64,000 nt of DNA, taken from contig NZ_CP031704.1 of NCBI RefSeq assembly GCF_003428335.1, forward strand, positions 1,736,001 to 1,800,000, in the 5' to 3' direction. Shown one piece after another: positions 42,727 through 50,353 of this stretch (position 1 is its first letter; every line of letters begins with the position of its first letter). The notes below the pieces were generated by a model, which saw only the letters and a program-made list of their open reading frames with translations, had not been told where the DNA came from and searched no databases. A program made the translations under genes and the position numbers. The stretch comes from Solimonas sp. K1W22B-7 (GTDB lineage Bacteria > Pseudomonadota > Gammaproteobacteria > Nevskiales > Nevskiaceae).

Positions 42727-43884
42727 ATGCCGAAGTTGCTGCCGGCCCTGCTGCTTTGCGTCCTGCTGCCGGCCTGGGCGGCCGGGGAGCCGGCGCGCTT
42801 CTCGATCCGCCAGGGCGACCGCTACGGTGCGATCGACGCCAGCGGCAAGGTCGTGATCGAGCCGCAGTACGACGCCGAGCTGCGCTTTTCCGATGGCCTG
42901 GCGGTTGCCGCGCTGGGAAGCAAGGTGGGCGTGATCGATGTCGACGGCAAGGTCGTCATCTCGCCGCAGTCGAAAGTCGGCCTCGGCAGCGGCGAGTTCG
43001 CGCAGGAGGTCAGCGTGGCCTCGCTGATCGCGGGGCCGTTTTCCGAGGGGCTGGCGCTGTTCCGCATGGGCCGCAAGCTGGGCTACCTCAACCGCAGCGG
43101 CGCGGCCGTGATCGCGGCGCAGTACGACCAGGCCGAGGGCTTCAGCGAGGGCATGGCCCTGGTCAGCGTCGGCGGGCGCTGGGGCAGCATCGACACGGCC
43201 GGCAAATGGCTGATCGAGGCACAGTTCGACAAGCCTTACCGCTTCCAGGAGGGGCTGGCAGTGGTGCTGGTCTCCGGCAAGGGCTACGGCTATATCGACC
43301 GCAAGGGGAAGTTCGCGATCCCGGCGCAGTTCAACTACGCCTACAACTTTTCCGACGGCCGCGCCCGCGTGCAGCTGAAGGACGGCTATGGCTATATCGA
43401 CCGCCAGGGCAAGACCGTGCTCGAACCGACGCCGGAGTACCGCGCCGGCGCCGACTTCCGCGAGGGGCGCACACCGGTGCGCGTGGAGGGCAAGGGCTGG
43501 GGTTACGTCGATGCCCAGGGAGGCTTTGCCGTGGCACCGCAGTTCTTCAGCGCCAGGGAATACAGCGAAGGGCGCGCCGCGGTGGCGGTGGGCGATTTCC
43601 GCAATCACCAGTGGGGCTACATTGACGTCAACGGCAAGCCGTCCGGTGCGGCGCGCTTCCAGCAGGCCGAGTCCTTTTCCGAGGGCCGCGCCGCGGTGCT
43701 GGTGCCGCGCGCCGGCTACGGCTACGTCGATGCTGCCGGCGAGCTGGTGATCGGCCCGCTGGAGGGGGTGTCCCAGGTCGAGCCCTTTAGTGCCGGGCTG
43801 GCGCGGGTCTGGTTCAACCCGTCGGCCGGGCGCTGGGGCTACATCGACCGCGGCGGCAAGCTGGTGTGGAAGGCGGAGCCTTAG
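42727..43884 (+). CDS. WG-repeat (KWG-type) protein
   Basis: A 385-residue exported protein with signal peptide 1-19 and about eight WG repeats, each with a G-Y/W-G-x-I-D core followed by G-K-x-V/A-I-x-x-Q (for example DRYGAIDASGKVVIEPQYD and GYGYIDRKGKFAIPAQFN). Such repeats form a beta-propeller-like or beta-solenoid surface. Function unknown. GGGG lies just upstream of the ATG. Confidence 0.92.
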   Translation: MPKLLPALLLCVLLPAWAAGEPARFSIRQGDRYGAIDASGKVVIEPQYDAELRFSDGLAVAALGSKVGVIDVDGKVVISPQSKVGLGSGEFAQEVSVASLIAGPFSEGLALFRMGRKLGYLNRSGAAVIAAQYDQAEGFSEGMALVSVGGRWGSIDTAGKWLIEAQFDKPYRFQEGLAVVLVSGKGYGYIDRKGKFAIPAQFNYAYNFSDGRARVQLKDGYGYIDRQGKTVLEPTPEYRAGADFREGRTPVRVEGKGWGYVDAQGGFAVAPQFFSAREYSEGRAAVAVGDFRNHQWGYIDVNGKPSGAARFQQAESFSEGRAAVLVPRAGYGYVDAAGELVIGPLEGVSQVEPFSAGLARVWFNPSAGRWGYIDRGGKLVWKAEP

Positions 43885-43965
43885 AGCCTCATCCCTTCCC
43901 TGGTCGCTGCGACGGAGGCCGCCTGAGTGCGCCGGGCCAGGTCCTGATCCAGGGGCCTTGCCGCC

Positions 43966-44847
43966 TCACAGTTCGTCGAGCGTCTTCGGCCAGCTGTCGT
44001 GCAGCAGCCGCGACAGCGCCCGGTCGGCCAGCAGGCGCCCGCCGGTCTGGCAGCGTGCGCAGTAGTTGGCCTCGTTGCTGGCGTAGACGATGCGCTGCAC
44101 CGGAGCCCCGCAGACCGGGCAGGGCAGCCTGTAGCGGCCGTGCACCGCCATGTCGGGGCGGAAGGCGGTGACCTTGTCGGGCCAGTTTTCGCCGGCCTCG
44201 CGGCGCAGGCGTTCGGTCCATTCCCGCAATACCGCCCGCGTCGCGTCGTACAGGCGCCGGGCCTCGTCTTGCGGCAGGGCCTGCGTCTGCCGGAACGGCG
44301 ACAACTGCGCGCGGTGCAGGATTTCGTCGGAGTAGGCGTTGCCGATGCCGGCGAAGATGCGCGGGTCGGTCAGGGCCCGCTTGAGCGTGTGGTTCTCGCG
44401 GACCAGAGCGGCATGGAAGGCGTCGTAGCCGGCGTCCAGCACCTCCAGCCCGCCGCGGTCGAACGGCGCCAGTTCCGCGTCACTGCCGACCAGGTGCAGC
44501 GCCGCGCGCCGCTTCTTGCCGTGCTCGATCAGCAGCAGGCTGCCCTGCCCGAAGTCGAAAGCGGCAAGCCCGCCGGCTTTCGGCAGGGCTGCGCCGGCCT
44601 TGGCCCAGCGCAGGCGGCCCAGCACCATCAGGTGGATCACCGCATGCAGGCCGCCCTCGAAGGACAGGACCAGGCGTTTGCCGATGCGGCGGGTGCCGGT
44701 CAGGCGCCGGCCGGCGAAGGCCTCGCACGGCGGCGCCACCGTGCGCAGCACGAAGGGATTGCCGATGCGCAGCTGCCGGAGCACGCCGCCGCCCGCTCTG
44801 GCGTCGATGCGCTCCAGGTAGACCGTCAGGTCTGGCAATTCGGGCAT
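43966..44847 (-). CDS. Fpg/Nei-family DNA glycosylase
   Basis: A 293-residue base-excision-repair glycosylase. The N-terminal P2-E3 motif reads PELPDLTVY, a variant of the usual PELPEVE. RRIGKRLVLSF holds the conserved lysine and GIGNAYSDEIL the H2TH domain. The zinc finger CPVCGAPVQRIVYASNEANYC-x2-C is intact. Which base it removes is not clear; the PELPD group is distinct from MutM and Nei. Confidence 0.92.
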   Translation of the reverse strand: MPELPDLTVYLERIDARAGGGVLRQLRIGNPFVLRTVAPPCEAFAGRRLTGTRRIGKRLVLSFEGGLHAVIHLMVLGRLRWAKAGAALPKAGGLAAFDFGQGSLLLIEHGKKRRAALHLVGSDAELAPFDRGGLEVLDAGYDAFHAALVRENHTLKRALTDPRIFAGIGNAYSDEILHRAQLSPFRQTQALPQDEARRLYDATRAVLREWTERLRREAGENWPDKVTAFRPDMAVHGRYRLPCPVCGAPVQRIVYASNEANYCARCQTGGRLLADRALSRLLHDSWPKTLDEL

Positions 44848-44932
44848 GAGGGGGATGATAGGACGCCGAAAGGGTCATTTCACCGGACTTTGACTGTACA
44901 GTTGTCCAGAAAAGGATAAGCTGCCTTACCTG

Positions 44933-44953
44933 ACTGCCGTCCCCGGCAGTTTT
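44933..44953 (+). other. Terminator-like hairpin in the leader of the acyltransferase gene
   Basis: ACTGCCG-tccc-CGGCAGT (44933-44939 and 44944-44950) followed by TTT. It lies about 90 bases before the plus-strand start at 45044 and after the divergent gene start. It may be an attenuator or a small terminator in the leader; the stem is only seven pairs. A 10-bp palindrome ACTGTACAGT lies at 44893-44902. Confidence 0.35.
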
Positions 44954-45043
44954 CGTACTCCCCGGGCAGACCGCAGCCTGGGGCATTCAGCCTGCCGCGG
45001 ATTCCCCTCCATGGGGTCATTTCCCGACGGTCGGCATTTCCCA

Positions 45044-45739
45044 ATGATCAAGTTCCTGGTGTTGCGTCTGGTCTATGGACTGGTGCGCCTGTTGGCCTCT
45101 ACCTATCGTTTCCGGCTGGTGGGTGCCGCGCCGGACCGGGGCCCGCTGGGGCGCGACGGCTACGTGCTGGCGATCTGGCACCAGAACCTGTTCGCCGGCA
45201 TCCTCGCCCAGACCGGACATCGCCATACGGTGATCGTCTCGCGCTCGCGCGACGGCGATCCGGTCAGCTATCTCTGCGGCAGGCTCGGGCACCACGTGGT
45301 GCGCGGTAGCTCGAAGAAGCGTGGTGTCGACAAGGGCGGCAAGGAAGCCAAGGACGAGATGATCGAGGCGCTGCGCAGCGGCTTGCCCGGGGCGGTCACC
45401 GTCGACGGCCCCAACGGGCCGGCGCACGAGGTCAAGCCGGGCATCGTCGAGATGGCGCGGCTGGCCGGGATTCCGGTGATACCGTACCTGGCATTTCCGC
45501 AGCGCTACTGGAGCTTCCGCAGCTGGGATTCCTTCCGCCTGCCCAAGCCGTTCTCTCGTATCGACGTCTGCTACGGTGCGCCGCAACAGGTCCCGGCCGA
45601 CACTCCCTTCGAGCAGTTTGGGCAGCACCAGCAGGCGATTGCCGATGCGCTGCAGGTGCTGGAAGCGGAGCGGGTGGCGAACGCCGCCGCCACCGCTGGC
45701 GTACGTCGCTTCAGCTGGCTTTCATCGCCCTCTCGCTGA
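45044..45739 (+). CDS. DUF374-family lysophospholipid acyltransferase-like protein
   Basis: A 231-residue protein with an N-terminal membrane helix and the DUF374/LPLAT-like core: AIWHQNLFAGIL, VSRSRDGD, GSSKKRG, and TVDGPNGPAHEVKPGIVEMARLAGIPVIP. It probably moves an acyl chain onto a lipid or Kdo-type acceptor. The ATG 45044 marks the family start; 45011 is an in-frame alternative. It overlaps the convergent SDR gene by about 29 bases. Confidence 0.9.
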   Translation: MIKFLVLRLVYGLVRLLASTYRFRLVGAAPDRGPLGRDGYVLAIWHQNLFAGILAQTGHRHTVIVSRSRDGDPVSYLCGRLGHHVVRGSSKKRGVDKGGKEAKDEMIEALRSGLPGAVTVDGPNGPAHEVKPGIVEMARLAGIPVIPYLAFPQRYWSFRSWDSFRLPKPFSRIDVCYGAPQQVPADTPFEQFGQHQQAIADALQVLEAERVANAAATAGVRRFSWLSSPSR

Positions 45740-46541
45740 GCTGCCAGAGCTTGGCGGCCAGTTCCGGATCGCGGCTGGCGGCGCTGCCGCGACGGCGCTG
45801 GCGGCTGACGTAGTACTTGCCGGTGACGCCCTTGAACTTCTCGTCGGTGGCCATCCAGACCGCGGTATCGGCGCCTTGCTTGGGTGTCAGCATGAAGGCC
45901 GTTGCCAGACGACGCAGTGCTGCCGGAACCTGGCGGTAGATGTCGGTCGCCACGGCGCCGGGATGGAAGGCATTGACCGTGACGCGGGTGTCTTTCAGCC
46001 GCCGCGCCAGTTCGCGCGTGAACAGCAGGTTGGCGAGCTTGGCCTGGCCGTAGGCCTGCAGGCCGCTGAAATGCTTTTTCGGGTTGGTGAAGCTGCGGGC
46101 GTCGATGCGCCCGAGCTTGTGCATCACCGAACTGGTCACGACGATGCGTCCCTGCGGTGCCGCCACCACTGCGTCCAGCAGGCGCTGCACCAGTCGGAAG
46201 TGGCCGAAATGCATGACGCCGATCATGGCCTCGTAGCCGCTGGGCAGGGTGTGCAGCTTCAGCGTGTAGAGCCCGGCGTTGAGGATCAATACGTCGATCA
46301 CCGGGACGCGCTTGAGCAGGTACTCGGTGAAGCGGTCGATATGGCCGAAGTCGGCCAGGTCGAGTTTCACGGCGGCGATCTGGGCGTCGGGATGCGCTGC
46401 CTTGATGCTTGCGACGGCGGCGGCGGATTTGGCTTCGTCGCGGGCGGCGATGATCACGCGGTCGCCACGCGCGGCCAGCGCCAGCGCCATTTCGAAACCG
46501 ATGCCGCTGTTGCCGCCGGTGATGAGTACGGTCTTGCTCAT
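45711..46541 (-). CDS. Short-chain dehydrogenase (retinol-dehydrogenase-like)
   Basis: A 276-residue SDR: VLITGGNSGIGFEMALALAARG, LILNAG, VTSSVMH, YGQAKLANLLFTREL (YxxxK) and FHPGAVATDI. It is coupled to the upstream MBL-fold gene by ATGA (46538-46541), and its own AGGAAG site is present. The substrate is unknown; the RDH-like pattern suggests a hydrophobic alcohol or ketone. Confidence 0.93.
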   Translation of the reverse strand: MSKTVLITGGNSGIGFEMALALAARGDRVIIAARDEAKSAAAVASIKAAHPDAQIAAVKLDLADFGHIDRFTEYLLKRVPVIDVLILNAGLYTLKLHTLPSGYEAMIGVMHFGHFRLVQRLLDAVVAAPQGRIVVTSSVMHKLGRIDARSFTNPKKHFSGLQAYGQAKLANLLFTRELARRLKDTRVTVNAFHPGAVATDIYRQVPAALRRLATAFMLTPKQGADTAVWMATDEKFKGVTGKYYVSRQRRRGSAASRDPELAAKLWQLSERAMKAS

Positions 46542-47464
46542 GGACTTCCTGTCTGTATGAATCCTGCCTTCAAAAATCCGGCGGCTGTCAGTTCGGCGAT
46601 CGCTTCGCCGTCGTGCCCCGGTACCTGCTTCAGGCCGGGTGCCTCCCCGGCCAGGCGATGCAGCGTCTTGAGCTGTCCGAATACCGCATGGCGATCTTCG
46701 CCGATCAGCCATTCGGTGACGAAGCGGGGGCGCTCGCGCTGCGCGGCAATGTTACGGCGTTTCCAGGAGACGTCGCCAAGGAAAAGCAGCTCCCGGCCGT
46801 CGGCCTGGCGCACGTACACCATCTGGCTGCCCGGGGTATGTCCGGCCGCGGCCACGGCGACCACACCCGGTGCGACCGCTGCCATGCGCTCGTAGCGCAG
46901 CGGCTGGTAACCGGCGAAGGTGGCCGTGGGGACGGTCGCAGGCTTCATGTATTGCTGATGCTCGAGCTGGACCTGGGTCAGCCTCAGCGCCGGCAGCAGG
47001 GCCGCCAGTCGCGGGTGCTGCAGCACGCCGCCGCTGTGGTCGCTGTGCTCGTGCGTGATCAGGATGAAGGAAGCGCGCTCCAGGGCGGCCTCGACGCGGT
47101 GCTGGGCCGCCTCGTCGAAGTACGGGATCATGAAATCCGGCTTGGCCAGGTCGCGGGTCATGGCCGCGTCGATCATCGCGGTGTGGTCCGGGTAGACCAG
47201 CTGGTAGGCGTAGACCGGCATCTCCTGCTTCGCCCAGGCATCGCCGGCGACGATCATGGCGCCGGGAAAGGCGAAGGCCGTGACCTTCTCGTAACGGATT
47301 TCGCCCGGCTTGTCGCCGGGCAGGCTGTCGGCCAGGCGCCGCATTTCAGCCAGGTCCAGGGCGAAATCGGCGTCGGCCGGCATGCGGCTGTCGGCGGCAT
47401 ACCACCAGTACAGCGCGCCCAGGGCGGCGGTCAGGCCCAGGGTCCAGGCGGCAAGCTTGCGCAT
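46538..47464 (-). CDS. MBL-fold metallo-hydrolase, membrane-anchored or secreted
   Basis: A 308-residue protein: an N-terminal membrane anchor or signal (about 5-22) and an MBL domain with HEHSDHSGG, GHTPGSQ, FLGDVSW and PGHD. The metal ligands are complete. It resembles lactonase or sulfatase-like MBL groups rather than true beta-lactamases. It is translationally coupled to the SDR gene downstream and divergent from the Rieske gene. Confidence 0.88.
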   Translation of the reverse strand: MRKLAAWTLGLTAALGALYWWYAADSRMPADADFALDLAEMRRLADSLPGDKPGEIRYEKVTAFAFPGAMIVAGDAWAKQEMPVYAYQLVYPDHTAMIDAAMTRDLAKPDFMIPYFDEAAQHRVEAALERASFILITHEHSDHSGGVLQHPRLAALLPALRLTQVQLEHQQYMKPATVPTATFAGYQPLRYERMAAVAPGVVAVAAAGHTPGSQMVYVRQADGRELLFLGDVSWKRRNIAAQRERPRFVTEWLIGEDRHAVFGQLKTLHRLAGEAPGLKQVPGHDGEAIAELTAAGFLKAGFIQTGSP

Positions 47465-47551
47465 CGGGCGGTTCCGGTGAAAGGGGAGGGCAGTGTAGCG
47501 GGGTGTTCCGGGGTGCAAATGCATGCCCTAAAACGTGTCGGAGCGCAAGAT

Positions 47552-47594
47552 GCATTCTAAGAAGGCCCCGAGCGGGTTTTCGTAGCATTCTCAG
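47552..47594. promoter_or_regulatory. Direct repeat GCATTCTMAG in the MBL/Rieske divergent gap
   Basis: gcattctaag at 47552-47561 and gcattctcag at 47585-47594 are separated by 33 bp, close to three helix turns, in the 215-base gap between the divergent MBL and Rieske genes. It may be a regulator site. No cognate regulator is visible nearby. Confidence 0.35.
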
Positions 47595-47679
47595 ACTCAC
47601 CCCACGTTCCAGTTTTCCTTTCGTGGCACAGGGAATTCATCAGGTGCGCCCCGGCGCGTAAGAGTTGCAGGAGATAACC

Positions 47680-48723
47680 GTGAGCAAACCCATCAACCTC
47701 AAGATTCTGCTGGAATCCAAGAATCTGGAACGCGCCCCGTTCCCGATTCCGAGCGGCTGGTTCCATGTCGATTTTTCCGAAAACCTCAAGCCCGGCGAGC
47801 TGCGCAACATCGACCTGCTCGGCCAGGAGTGGGTGCTGTTCCGCACCGAAGGCGGCAAGGCCGGCGTCAGCGACCCGTACTGCCCCCACCTGGGCGCCCA
47901 CCTGGGCCATGGCGGCAAGGTCTGCGGCGAGCATCTGCGCTGCCCGTTCCACCACTGGGAATATGACACCGAGGGCTGGTGCAAGACCGTGCCCTATGGC
48001 AAGCGCAAGCCGCCCATCACCAATCTGCAGCCGATCCTGCGCACCCTGCCGGTGGTGGAGAAGTACGGCATGATCTGGGCCTGGTACCACCCGGCCTGCG
48101 AGGCGCCGAGCTGGGACCTGCCGTACATCCCCGAGATGGAGGACGCCAGCGGCTTCACCGGTTCGCGCCGCGGCTCCTGGACCGCCAACACCTGCGTGCA
48201 GGAGATCGCCGAGAACGGCGTCGACACCGCGCACCTGAAGTTCCTGCACGGTGCCGCGGGCATCCCGCCGGTCGAGGCCACCTACGACGGCCCGGTGATG
48301 ACGCTGAACATCGGCCAGGGCTATATCGTCGGCAAGTCCTATGGCCCGGGCCTGAACGTGCTGCGCTTCACGCAGGAAGGCGTGACCGCGACGATGATGT
48401 CGTACACGGTGCCGGTCACCAAGGACAAGACGCAGATGAACATGTCCTTCCGCCACGTCGATTACGCCGAGGGCACGAAGGAACTGCACGTCTCCCGGAA
48501 GATCATCGATCACATGATCGGTGCGGCCGAGGGCGAGGAGAGCGCCGGTTTCGAGAGCGTCGACTTCATCGTGTGGAACAACAAGAAGTATCGTCCGAAC
48601 CCGCTGCTCTGCGACGGCGACGGTCCGGTCATCCAGTTCCGCCACTGGTTCAAGCAGTTCTACCCCGAGGCGCCGACCTTCTCCGCCAACACGGCGAACC
48701 CGGCCCCGGCCGAAGCCGCCTAG
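47680..48723 (+). CDS. Rieske non-haem iron oxygenase (KshA/DAF-36-like)
   Basis: A 347-residue oxygenase. The Rieske cluster ligands are C68/H70 (YCPHLGAHLG) and C88/H91 (CPFHHWEYD). The mononuclear iron motif is DTAHLKFLH (D182, H185, H190). The domain order and length fit 3-ketosteroid 9-alpha-hydroxylase oxygenase (KshA) and cholesterol 7-desaturase (DAF-36) relatives, so a sterol-like substrate is plausible but unproven; no ferredoxin reductase partner is next to it. GTG 47680 is chosen because AGGAGA lies five bases upstream. Confidence 0.9.
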   Translation: MSKPINLKILLESKNLERAPFPIPSGWFHVDFSENLKPGELRNIDLLGQEWVLFRTEGGKAGVSDPYCPHLGAHLGHGGKVCGEHLRCPFHHWEYDTEGWCKTVPYGKRKPPITNLQPILRTLPVVEKYGMIWAWYHPACEAPSWDLPYIPEMEDASGFTGSRRGSWTANTCVQEIAENGVDTAHLKFLHGAAGIPPVEATYDGPVMTLNIGQGYIVGKSYGPGLNVLRFTQEGVTATMMSYTVPVTKDKTQMNMSFRHVDYAEGTKELHVSRKIIDHMIGAAEGEESAGFESVDFIVWNNKKYRPNPLLCDGDGPVIQFRHWFKQFYPEAPTFSANTANPAPAEAA

Positions 48724-48741
48724 GCAGTCGCTGGTCGTGTC

Positions 48742-48773
48742 AAAAAAACGCCCCCTTGAGGGGCGTTTTTTTT
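48742..48773. terminator. Strong bidirectional Rho-independent terminator
   Basis: A perfect 7-bp GC stem ACGCCCC/GGGGCGT (48748-48754 and 48760-48766) around CTTGA, extended by A-run on the left and an eight-base T-run on the right. It ends the Rieske gene. Confidence 0.95.
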
Positions 48774-48908
48774 GTGGTGCAGCCGGCTTGCAGGCGCGCC
48801 ATTCGTGGCGCTGTAGTCAATCGATGCCTGCGGTGGCAAATCGGCTCCGAAGCGCCTAGAGTGCTCTGGCTCTACCTTGGGTCCACCGGTACAACGGGAG
48901 GAACGTCG

Positions 48909-49619
48909 ATGAAGCACCGTCACTTTCTGTGCGCGGGGCTCGCCGCCCTGGTTCTCGGCTTGGCAGGCACGCCGTCGTGGGCCGCCGACCATGCCGAATC
49001 CCCCGGGCCGACCGGCGATCCGGCCGCCGACATCGCCGATGTCTACCTGTTCCGCGCCCCGGACCGGCCCAACCGCCTGGTCGCGGCGATGAGCTTCGGC
49101 AACCGGCCGCTGCCGCTGACCCGCATCGATTTCGGATTCTTCTGCGATCCGCGGGTGCTCTACACCTTCAACTTCGACAACGACGGCGGCGACGTCAACC
49201 CCGTGCGGTCGGTCCGTGCGCGGCTGGGCCGCAGTGCGCGCGGCAACTGCGGCCTGCAGCTGGAAGCTGTGCCGGGGGCGACGGCGACATTCTCGGGGCC
49301 GGCGGAGACGGTGTTCACCAGCCCCGGCGGCTTGCGTGCGTTTGCCGGCCTTAGGGACGACCCGTTCTTCTTCGACTTCCCCGGATTCGTCGCCACCCTG
49401 GGCACCTTCGGCGCCAGCGACGTGTCGAGCGGAACCCTGGAGTTTGCGACCGTGAAGGCCGTGCCGGCCTTCTCCAAGGGGCGCGACGGCTTCAAAGGCC
49501 GCAACGCCAGCATCATCGTCTTTGAAATGGACCTGGATGCCATTGCCCCCGTGCCACCGGGCGGCGGCCCACGCCCCACGGTCAGGTTCTGGGGCACCAC
49601 CTCTCGCCTCGTGGAGTGA
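48909..49619 (+). CDS. DUF4331-family exported protein (N-terminal-half type)
   Basis: A 236-residue exported protein with signal peptide 1-25 (SWA|ADHAESPG). It carries DHAESPGPTGDPAADIADVYLFRAP, which is the N-terminal mark of DUF4331, plus RIDFGFFCDPRVLYTFNFDNDG and a C-terminal VRFWGTTSR. DUF4331 proteins are usually longer; here the family seems split between this gene and the next. GGGAGG is near its start. Function unknown. Confidence 0.85.
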   Translation: MKHRHFLCAGLAALVLGLAGTPSWAADHAESPGPTGDPAADIADVYLFRAPDRPNRLVAAMSFGNRPLPLTRIDFGFFCDPRVLYTFNFDNDGGDVNPVRSVRARLGRSARGNCGLQLEAVPGATATFSGPAETVFTSPGGLRAFAGLRDDPFFFDFPGFVATLGTFGASDVSSGTLEFATVKAVPAFSKGRDGFKGRNASIIVFEMDLDAIAPVPPGGGPRPTVRFWGTTSRLVE

Positions 49620-49624
49620 GTCCC

Positions 49625-50353
49625 ATGAACCCGAAATCAATCCTTGCGGCGGCGCTGATGGTCGCGATCGCGGGTCTGAGCGCTTGCGATGACGACGACG
49701 ATGTCGGTTCGGCAGACGGCGACATCGACACCGGTCCCTTTGCGTTCCAGACGGCGGCACCGGGCCAGTACTTCCGCGTGGACCGGATGGGGGAGCCGGC
49801 CACCGCGACGGTGCTGATTTCTTCGGCGACACCGGCGCCGACCGCGCCCGGCAATCCCGCCAATCCCAACGGCACCCTGCGCGACGCCTTCAACCGTGCC
49901 GATCCGGCGGGCGACGCCGCGGACTTCGGTGCCGGCTTCGTCGCGCGGCTCAAGCTGATCAGTTTCGAACTGGGACCCAACCTGCGCAGCTTCGGCCTGA
50001 CCACCTGTTCGGTTCAGGGTGCCACGCCGGATGCCACCAACATCGATGTCTGCCTGGCCCAGGCCGCCGGGGTGGTGCTGCCGGACGTGATCTCGCTGAA
50101 TCCCAACAACGCCCTGCCGGACAGCTGGCCGAACGGCCGCTACTTCGACGATCCGGTGGTCGATCGCCTGGTCGCCGCCGCGTTGCTCAACATCAGCGTG
50201 CCGGTGCCGCCGGCGACGGCGCCGCCGCACACCATCAACACACTGGCCGGCCTGCCGCTCAATCCGGCGGCGCTGGTCACGGCCGACGGCAGCGTGCTGC
50301 CGGCGCCGGCCCGGGTCACCACATTCCCCTTCCTGCGGGCGAAAAACCTCTGA
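49625..50353 (+). CDS. DUF4331-family lipoprotein (C-terminal-half type)
   Basis: A 242-residue lipoprotein with lipobox LSAC (Cys21) followed by DDDDD, an acidic stretch that might keep it in the inner membrane. The domain carries FRVDRMGEPATATVLIS and RDAFNRADP, which match the C-terminal half of DUF4331, and a typical FPFLR end. ATG 49625 has GGAG eight bases upstream; GTG 49616 overlaps the previous stop as an alternative. The stop overlaps the TPR start (TGATG). Confidence 0.82.
   Translation: MNPKSILAAALMVAIAGLSACDDDDDVGSADGDIDTGPFAFQTAAPGQYFRVDRMGEPATATVLISSATPAPTAPGNPANPNGTLRDAFNRADPAGDAADFGAGFVARLKLISFELGPNLRSFGLTTCSVQGATPDATNIDVCLAQAAGVVLPDVISLNPNNALPDSWPNGRYFDDPVVDRLVAAALLNISVPVPPATAPPHTINTLAGLPLNPAALVTADGSVLPAPARVTTFPFLRAKNL

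Noticed and set aside
44893-44902. Possible LexA (SOS) box ACTGTACAGT near the glycosylase
   Set aside because: The palindrome has no CTGT-N8-ACAG spacing, and neither flanking gene is a standard SOS gene. I kept it only as an unexplained palindrome.
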